NCBI GenBank assembly: GCA_942486035.1
Contig: CALNXK010000093.1
Span: forward strand, 1,876,001 to 1,940,000
DNA from: Porites lobata
Lineage: Eukaryota > Cnidaria > Anthozoa > Scleractinia > Poritidae
DNA length: 64,000 nt
Direction of reading: 5' to 3'
Shown: piece after piece, positions 57,464-64,000 of the stretch
Layout: each line of letters begins with the position of its first letter
How positions within the stretch are numbered: the stretch's first letter is position 1
Made by a program: the position numbers and the translations under genes
The notes under the pieces: model-generated
The model's database searches: none
What the model was told of the DNA's origin: nothing
The model's input: only the letters and a program-made list of their open reading frames with translations

Positions 57464-58430
57464 TTGCCTGCGTGCAGACGTCTCCTATTTCCTTTGTTGC
57501 ACGCGGAAAAGGGACGTCTGCGTAACGCCGTCGCTAATCGTGTTCCAGCGTCCTGCTGGGTTCCCAAGATCTTGGGAACACGCTGTGATAGGCTGACACA
57601 CAGTGCGCATTGTTTGACTTAACGCTGATTGGTTGTTATCGAATGTGGTCTGATAATGTATGCGGTGATTTAAATGATTTATGTAAGCGGGGTTTTCTAA
57701 CCAAAACAAATCAAAACATGTGCGATTGTGTGCTGTGGTTTTCGTCGATCGAAAAGCAGAGCGATCGAAATCTTGTGCGGGGACGCGGAAAATTTAACGT
57801 GTACGAGGAAATTATTTCTTTACAATTTACTGTGCATGACACATCACATCATATTTGTAAACAGTGTGTGAGGAAACTACAAAAGCGGCGTGGACTTCGC
57901 ACCAGGCAGGCATTTCGGAGAAAGCCAGCCAAAGAAACTAAAATCTTTATTTAGCCGTAACAAACAGAGGTCAAGAAGATTTAAACACTTTACAACTGCA
58001 TCTGAAATCAAATCCAATCGGGAACACCCACAGAAGCATAAACCACAGGAAACGATTACTCAGTATGCATGTAACAAACCTGCTTCATTACCTCTAAATG
58101 GAAGACTTGGCGCGGCAAAAATGAGATTTACTCAGTCAAAGGTTAGAATGCTACATGCATTGTGTAGTGCTAGTAATCTTCGCGCGAGAGAGAAAAGAAG
58201 AAAAACCTCTGTTCAAGCAGACTCTCAAGGTCACGTTTCGCCCGTATCACGAGCTTATGATGTTTTGTTTGCCCTGTCGACTCCTATTTCTAACCGGATA
58301 TTATTTCACAATTTATGCGAAATAGAATACCCTGCCAGCGGGACGCTGGAACACGATTAGCGACGGCGTTACGCAGACTTCCCTTTTCCGCGTGCGACAA
58401 AGGAAATAGGAGACGTCTGCACGCAGGCAA
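57464..58430. mobile_element. Mutator-like (MULE-type) DNA element, 96-bp TIRs
   Basis: The first 96 bp (57464-57559) and last 96 bp (58335-58430) are reverse complements with only 3 differences; the ends are ttgcctgcgtgcagacgtct. A 9-bp duplication ctttgccat flanks the element (57455-57463 and 58431-58439). Long terminal repeats with a 9-bp target duplication are the signature of Mutator-like elements. The interior encodes no transposase but does carry a Cys-containing ORF, so the element is non-autonomous. High TIR identity suggests recent activity. Confidence 0.9.
57718..58360 (+). pseudogene. Frameshifted ORF with ZAD-like Cys pattern inside the MULE
   Basis: From ATG at 57718 one frame reads MCDCVLWFSSIEKQSDRNLV, later YEEIISLQFTV and HHICKQCVRKLQKRRGL. 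Two Cys pairs about 55 residues apart with IC-x2-C-x3-L resemble a ZAD-type or related zinc-binding N-terminal domain. After FRRKPAK a 4-nt insertion relative to the homologue at 7255 shifts the frame; the ancestral frame continues as KKLKSLFS, TTASEI, HKPQE, QYACNKPASLPL and ends near 58360 inside the right TIR. The protein family is not identified. It could be part of the parental transposon's own protein or a captured host gene. Confidence 0.45.
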
Positions 58431-58592
58431 CTTTGCCATTTGCAGTGTTTTTTTTCAAAGACCAACAAAAGAAAGATAGAAGCGAGTTCGAGCCAGACAC
58501 AATGTTCAGTTTTCAAAAGACTCCAGCGTCACATTAACGAGTGAATACTTACAGTGCTCTTCGTTTCCACCGAATAAACTTTGAAATATGTA

Positions 58593-58990
58593 TGTAAACC
58601 CTGAGGACTGGGATGTTGACTTTTTCCTTTCCAAATTTTAACCTTGCTTTGTTTTAATGAAAACAAAGCTGTTGTAGAAACTGAATCGCAACCTTACCGA
58701 GGAAGAGAATTCTAGTCAGTGTTTGAAAGTTTTAACGCAGATCACAAATGAAGACGAGAATGAACTGGCAGAAAGAGAGGTTTTCCCAAAAACAATTAAC
58801 GAGCGAATCTTTTAACAATGACAACAAACTTACCTTGAAACGCATCTTTGCCTTTTGCAGTGTCTTTTCACAAGGACAAACGGCGGAAAGATGAAAACGA
58901 CTTCGAGAAAGACACAGTGTCCGGTTTCCAAAATACTCCAGCTTTACACTAAGAGCTAAAACTAACAGTGCTCTTAGTTTTGACCGAATA
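58593..58990. repeat. Second copy of a direct tandem duplication of about 0.4 kb
   Basis: Segments ctgaggactgggatgttgac, attctagtcagtgtttgaaa, tttgccttttgcagtgt and ttttgaccgaataaactttt repeat in order those at 57195-57463 and 58431-58592. The first copy is interrupted by the MULE. Confidence 0.7.
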
Positions 58991-59167
58991 AACTTTTTTG
59001 AACATGGCGAATTTGTTTTTACTTTCTCGGAAAGCCTTTGTTATGTGCTATTGTTTTCGTGCGCCAATAAAAACTTTCTTTTTTGACACCTGTCAAATGA
59101 CTGTCAAATCGTGCGTCCTGCACTTGTTTCCGGTCCCCCAAACAGGAAGAAGCCATATAATAAACAT

Positions 59168-59321
59168 CTTATTAGCCTCGTTTTTCGGTCCGCACTGTAA
59201 ATTACGGATCCTTGTTTTTTCCATCGATTTATGACCCGCGCGCTTCGCGCTTGGGCCATAAATCGATGGAAAAAAACTCGGTCCGTAATTTACAGTATGG
59301 ACCGAAAACTCGGCTAATAAG
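59168..59321. mobile_element. Palindromic foldback, cttattagcc ends
   Basis: cttattagcctcgtttttcggtcc pairs with the mirror of ggaccgaaaactcggctaataag; the inner arms share aattacgga and ttttttccatcgatttatg, and the loop is gcgcgcttcgcgc. About 75-bp arms. Confidence 0.82.
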
Positions 59322-59541
59322 AGGTATGTATGTACAAATCTTGTCCATGATTTTTCCTAACAAATAAGATTTAACTCTTTCTTTCCCGCCCCTTAAGAGA
59401 GAATCCCGTACATCCACACAATATTGGTCTATCCAATGCTGTTCGAGTGCAGTGTGTTTTTGAATAAAGACGTCTCATGGTTTCTTTCCTTTAGAAAATG
59501 GGAGGGGTGTCGTCACACTCATTTGGGTGCCTAAATCACCA

Positions 59542-59806
59542 GGGCCAAGTTGTTCGAAGGCCGATTAGCGCTTAACCTTAGCTTGGGTTAAATTTAACCC
59601 GGCTTTCTTTTTCTTTTTTTTTTTTAACCATTTTCTCGGATAATTTTCTATGTTGTTTCTAAGAGCATCCAATCGTCAAATTGTTGACAAATTAAAAAAA
59701 TTAATAAAAAAAACTGAATTTACGTTTTAGACTTTTAATATTTGAACTCAAATTTCACACGAACCCTGGGTTATCTTATCTTAACCCAGCTTGAACAACC
59801 TGGCCC
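59542..59806. mobile_element. MITE with gggccaagttgttc ends
   Basis: gggccaagttgttcgaagg and the mirror of caagcttgaacaacctggccc-like right end are inverted repeats; ag flanks both sides. Unit 1 reads ctaaatcatcagtgccgtat (about 17550) without it. The interior holds a T run and aaaaaattaataaa low complexity. Confidence 0.72.
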
Positions 59807-61040
59807 AGTGCAGTATGGGTATTCCTAGTGGGAGATACCCATACCTGAGCAAGTTATAGCAAGTGAAGTTATGCCGGACAGTCGCAGTACGAAATTCCGT
59901 CAAGAGTACAGTTTTCTTTTATTTAGCTAAGCTTTTATTAATGCTTTGTATGTCTTTATTTACCATTAATGTAACGACTTTATATTTTTCTGTGTTTTTG
60001 ATGGTTTCCTTGAAAATACTGGTACTTTTTTCTTAGCCAGTTAGCAACATCGTCGCCCTTTAAGCGCAATCTTTGCTATCATCTTAACCTAAAAAAACGT
60101 GTCCTCGATGCCTGCTTCTGCCGGCGGTAAACTAATAAGAGGCTTACTAGCCAAAAAACATTGGACCTATGATGAAAGATTTCCAGCGTATAACAAACCT
60201 TGCCCTGCGGAGGAAAGCCTAGGACGATGAGTCAATAAAGTTTGTGGTATAGTAAATAACCGTCTTTATCCAGTAAGGATACACCTAAAATAAAGAAAGG
60301 GGCTAAGCCTGGGTATTAATAAAACAATTTGACTTTTTAAAACCCATGGCTTCTATCAGTAGAAACATCGCGTATTACATAGCAAGCTACCTTTTACAAC
60401 GAACGAGAAGGCGTAAATATAACCAAATCTCGTCACCTGACCCAAAACTGTAAATTAAATATCAAAGTCAAGCTGATTGAACTGTTCTAAGTGAACAGAT
60501 ATAAAAGCAGTTTGCCTAAGTCACGTGCTTAGTGACGTCGTCGCCTTTCAGCCCGAGAGATAAGTTAAGCCGAAAAGAACACTGAATCGTTGGTAAAACT
60601 TAATTTTCCGCTAGCAATAAAAAACAAAACAAAACAAAACAAAAATACTTTTGGTACTTCTATACCTTTTACAGAGAGGAAAGAAAATAATCCATTTTAT
60701 TTTGTTTTGCAGTGAATAGGTGCACAACTATGTCCAGAAGAGGCGGTATATAATGGTGGAGATAAACGGGGACTCAGTGAGCGTCGAAGATATCGAGCGC
60801 TATGCACCGACCCTGAGGGAGTACTCATAATTCCCATGTTTATCTCGTAACTCGAAAAGTTCCTTTAGTTATGCACTGTTTTAGGATGGGCGTCAAAAAT
60901 TGTGTGAGCTTTTGCGATGAACTAACAAATCAAGAAAGAGATGAGAGTTGCTTTGCTTTTTTTTTTTTTTTTTTTGGTAGTTAGTTAGACTTGACTTACA
61001 GGCACATGACCCTGTTTTAAGTCAAGATACATTATTCTAA
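59807..61040. other. Unit 3 distal flank
   Basis: Homologous to 17700-17964 plus 23012-23100 (unit 1) and to 40080-40477 plus 41368-42070 (unit 2). It contains the empty sites of the CACTA-like and Harbinger-like insertions. No gene. Confidence 0.6.
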
Positions 61041-62192
61041 TATATAGATTTAGCCAGGGCTAAAAAGCGAAGCTCCCATTAATAAATATATAATTTAAAT
61101 CAAACAATAAACTTCTCATCCACAAATCTGTTAACTTAAGGGCACATTCATGTGGCTTTTGAGGGAAAAGCTAAGTGATTTTAGAGTGAAACATCTCACA
61201 TCGAGTTGACTTATATGTTTACCCAAAAAATAGCAATCATCTTCGATCACATTCAATAGCCAAAACGGCTCTTGATCACAGTAGATTAGGCCTGGAAAAC
61301 AAATAAGGCCGAATCTTTTGCGTTCGATAAGTTTACTTTACAAAATCTTGCCAACAAATCTGGAGCTGTGTAAACCATCCTTTTATACTTTTTATACATC
61401 ACATCTGAGAAACAGTACTATGCGGCGCTGTATTTATCATACAGACCTCGGACAGAATGCAGTATTTCACTGTGTTCAAGACAAATTGCACTCAGTCAAT
61501 ATCAAGGACGATCGATCGTTGGCTTTTAGCGAAACCGTTCAAAAAATTTCTAAACTCACCTATACGGCCAGCCGCTTCTCACTTTTGACAAGCGGTCGAG
61601 TGTGTGAATGAACATTAATAGCGTTACGCTTCAACATAATAACTAATTTATTATGTTATTTTTTATTATTATTATTTAATGGCTTTATAACGATGTGTAA
61701 TCTTGAAAAGCGTTTGATACGCGCGACATTTTGAGTACTCCACAAACGGCACAGCACGCGATTAAAATTGCACAAGATAATTCGGTGACAGCAATTTTCA
61801 TTCACGAAGACAAGTATTAAAGTGTCTCTAAAAATCCTGAGTCTTCAAGTTTATGTTTTAAGCCGGCTTCCCGGTGTTTGCTTTCTTCAAAGATGAACTG
61901 GAGGCAAGAAAATCGCTCAAAGTTTTCTTTCTACAGGCAAATTTATAACTAAATATTCTCCGGAACGTTTTCTTTCTATTTGCGGTGAGAAAATATATCT
62001 AAAGGCTTTTTTTAAGGTTCTGTAAGCTTATATCAAACCTGATACTAGGTCAGATCATTGTCTCAAATCTTTCAAACGTGGATAATTAACTTCCCGCATA
62101 AACTGTGCTCGACTTTATGAGGTTAGATATATATATAAAAAAAAAAAACAAACAAACAAACAAACATCAGATACAATAATTACTAAGGCCCG

Positions 62193-62227
<35 letters not shown>

Positions 62228-63333
62228 CTGATGAATTAAGTACGGCAAAAGAGCGGCGTCTGAATCAATTTGGTACGGCAGTTTTAGTTTGGTGCGGCAA
62301 AAGCGTTAAGTTCGACAGAGTCTGTCGAACTTTTGTCGAACTTAACTTAGGTTCGACACACGGTACGCCGTCTGAATCAGATGTCGCTCCAAAGTCGAAC
62401 TGATTCAGTTAGGTTCGGCACATGAAAAGTACGGCGTCTGAACCAGGCCTAAGGCTTACCATTCCAGATGCAGCTCCTGAAAGCTATCAAGTAAGGCCGG
62501 AATCGCTTGAGACTTTTAAACTCCTCTATACGTATCAAGCAAGGTGAAAAACGAAAACGATGCCATCCGAAATCGGATCTCCGACCTTGACAAGCGACGC
62601 GTTTCTCAACCAAAAACCCAATAAACAAACCAGCCATGAATAACAGAAGACTCTTGATAGCAGCTGTATTTCATTTTGTACATCCAGTGAAAAAAGACAT
62701 TAAAAAACATCACAAGTCGACACAAAACTCTGTCAGCTTCAGCTGTCAAAGTAAGCAAGTCTCAACATGCTGCATAAATTTTCCGCAAGAACTCACCTGT
62801 CAAATTTTGACCAATCAGAGCATAAAAATTGGACGTAGAGCGTGACCAAAGCGTGACCATGGTAAGAAAAGGTCTTCCCCGCCTGTATTTTTAAATAACT
62901 GGCTGAACTTTCGTGTCCGAAGTAAGTTTGGAATCAAAATCTTAATAGTGCTGGGCCATAGTGACATAAACACGACATATTTCATATAAATTAAAAAAAA
63001 AAAACAAACTTGAGCCTGCGATCATTTGAAAATTAGTAACTTGTCAGCGGATAACTTTAAAACAATACCTGACCTCGATGGGTCGACACATGAGCCCACG
63101 ATACGGTCAGGTGATACTGGTCAGCGGATACCCTGTTTTGACAGCTGTCAATTGATCACAACATGGATGTGCAATCAGTTTTCTCCTGGGCTCCCAAACT
63201 TGCTACAAAGTGCCAGAGTAAACATTGGTATACCTGTGGTGCAGACGGACGGTCGTTCGGTGTACGGTCACGTGATAACCAAATTTTCTGGGATGGGTCG
63301 ATTTACTTAGCGCTTCGTGCGCGTGGAGCTCCG
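61041..63333. mobile_element. Copy B of the tatatagatttagccagg element
   Basis: Starts tatatagatttagccagggc, ends gcgcgtggagctccg, and is flanked by ctaa (61037-61040) and ctat (63334-63337). It aligns with 27571-30458 except that it lacks the piggyBac-type MITE and carries its own Harbinger-type MITE at 62187-62449. It interrupts unit 3 at a site that unit 2 has intact near 42100. Confidence 0.78.
62187..62449. mobile_element. Harbinger-type MITE, ggcccggttcagacgcc ends
   Basis: ggcccggttcagacgccgc faces tacggcgtctgaaccaggcc; taa flanks both sides (62184-62186 and 62450-62452). Copy A of the host element has the empty site attactcaggcttacc near 29540. Internal gttcgacagagtctgtcgaac is a further dyad. 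263 bp, non-coding. Confidence 0.88.
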
Positions 63334-63335
63334 CT

Positions 63336-63407
63336 ATAACCCCGACTCCTTTAGTTTTGCATACATTATGAAGCATTTTTTTTTTTTAAACTAACATCAT
63401 TGAATCA

Positions 63408-63440
<33 letters not shown>

Positions 63441-63780
63441 CAAAGGATTATTTGTAACATTAAATGTTGACCTTTTTATAGCTAGGCTTCCGGTCCAAAA
63501 CGACACCTTGTTAAAGACGCTAAATGGTGAAATAGTAGAAGCTGTTTGAGACTCACGTGAGTCCTTGAAAACCAATTTGTTCAGCGGTACCTAACCTTTT
63601 AAGCCAAGTACACCCTCTCCCCGGATCTTCTATTAACTCGTACTTTATCCCTGTTTGCCTCCAGCTGATTTAGCACAGATAAAAAGGAAAGTTCTCAACC
63701 ATTCATTGTTGGAATATGACCACAAGGTTAAAAACATGACTAAACAGTCTCACTTTCAGTGACAGCTACTCTAAAGATAA
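63336..63780. other. Unit 3 distal flank after copy B
   Basis: Matches unit 2 42110-42400 (gttttgcatacattatgaagc, aaagacgctaaatggtgaa). Contains a T homopolymer of about 27 nt near 63412-63438. Confidence 0.6.
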
Positions 63781-64000
63781 AACTAGCGCCGCTTATAAGC
63801 CCTGGGATTATATATCTTAGTAAGGGGTTTTAAAAAGGCTTATAAACTGAGCGGCTTATATCCGAGGAGGCTTGTAATCGAAATAGAAAATAAGCTTTGA
63901 AACACGCTATAGTTAGTGGTGCTGATCGAAATACGTTATACTGCATTTACTGGTTTTAAATTAACCTTCAAAACGTCATAACAAATAGAATTCATAGAGG
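63781..64000 (-). repeat. Inverted, partial copy of the gene-upstream repeat
   Basis: In reverse complement this resembles 51270-51470 and 35440-35640: aaaacgtcat(t)ataa, tgatcagca-like and cttataagcg words occur in the same order. It is the only inverted copy of this unit segment in the window and is cut by the window edge. Confidence 0.45.

Larger units (their letters stand above)
57020..59335. other. 2.3-kb block inserted in unit 3 flank
   Basis: Unit 1 reads from gctttgaataaaagac straight to gcacaaatcttgtccat (17285-17336). In unit 3 the two halves are 2.3 kb apart. The block contains a direct tandem duplication of about 0.4 kb (57180-57463 plus 58431-58592, against 58593-58990), a Mutator-like element inside the first copy, and a palindrome at its right end. 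The ends ttatatggctgag and (mirror) ttattagccgag may be weak terminal repeats. Confidence 0.6.

Noticed and set aside
63026..63310. 94-codon frame with a partial counterpart at 30092-30274
   Set aside because: The two copies of the host element share the DNA, but the frame is not better kept than the surrounding sequence and no domain is visible.

Overview
The window looks like nuclear DNA of an anthozoan cnidarian, most likely a stony coral. It is AT-rich, spliced and sparse in genes, and it is packed with miniature inverted-repeat elements, CR1/L2-type LINE fragments and foldback elements whose ends I recognise as typical of coral genomes. The assignment rests on repeat style and gene family; nothing here names a species.

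The only intact protein-coding genes are three tandem, same-strand copies of a CTHRC1-like gene (collagen triple helix repeat containing 1, a secreted matrix protein linked to Wnt signalling in vertebrates): 13340-16139, 36676-38843 and 52533-55910. Each has exon 1 (signal peptide), exon 2 (Gly-X-Y collagen stretch plus NWKQC) and exon 3 (Cys-containing C-terminal domain), joined by two phase-0 introns. Each sits in a larger duplicated unit: unit 1 about 8.4-18.0 kb plus 23.0-23.2 kb, unit 2 about 32.0-42.4 kb, unit 3 about 46.2-64.0 kb. A remnant of the 3' flank of a fourth unit lies at 45838-46108.

The copies have diverged in informative ways. Copy 2 has 11 extra 27-bp collagen units and has lost one conserved cysteine while gaining another. 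Copy 1 has a one-residue break in its Gly-X-Y register. Copy 3 has lost the TGWN part of its C-terminal motif.

Most of the rest is mobile DNA. Because the three units are homologous, many insertions can be bounded exactly by comparison with the empty site in a sister unit: a 5.05-kb CACTA-like element (17965-23011), a 0.9-kb LINE in intron 1 of copy 1, a 1.4-kb TTAA-flanked element in intron 1 of copy 3, an element of about 3.9 kb at 47244-51157, a Harbinger-like element at 40478-41367, a 1.35-kb element at 10973-12326, and others. Between units 1 and 2 lie a 1.6-kb foldback palindrome (24583-26186) and an L2/CR1 LINE split in its reverse transcriptase by a 2.9-kb DNA element whose second copy is at 61041-63333. 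In the unit 3 flank, a 967-bp Mutator-like element with 96-bp terminal inverted repeats and a 9-bp target duplication carries a decayed Cys-rich ORF. The first 8 kb hold a minisatellite, small elements and a zinc-ribbon-like exon on the minus strand.

All calls come from reading the sequence by eye. Repeat-family names are inferred from termini and target-site duplications, not from database searches.
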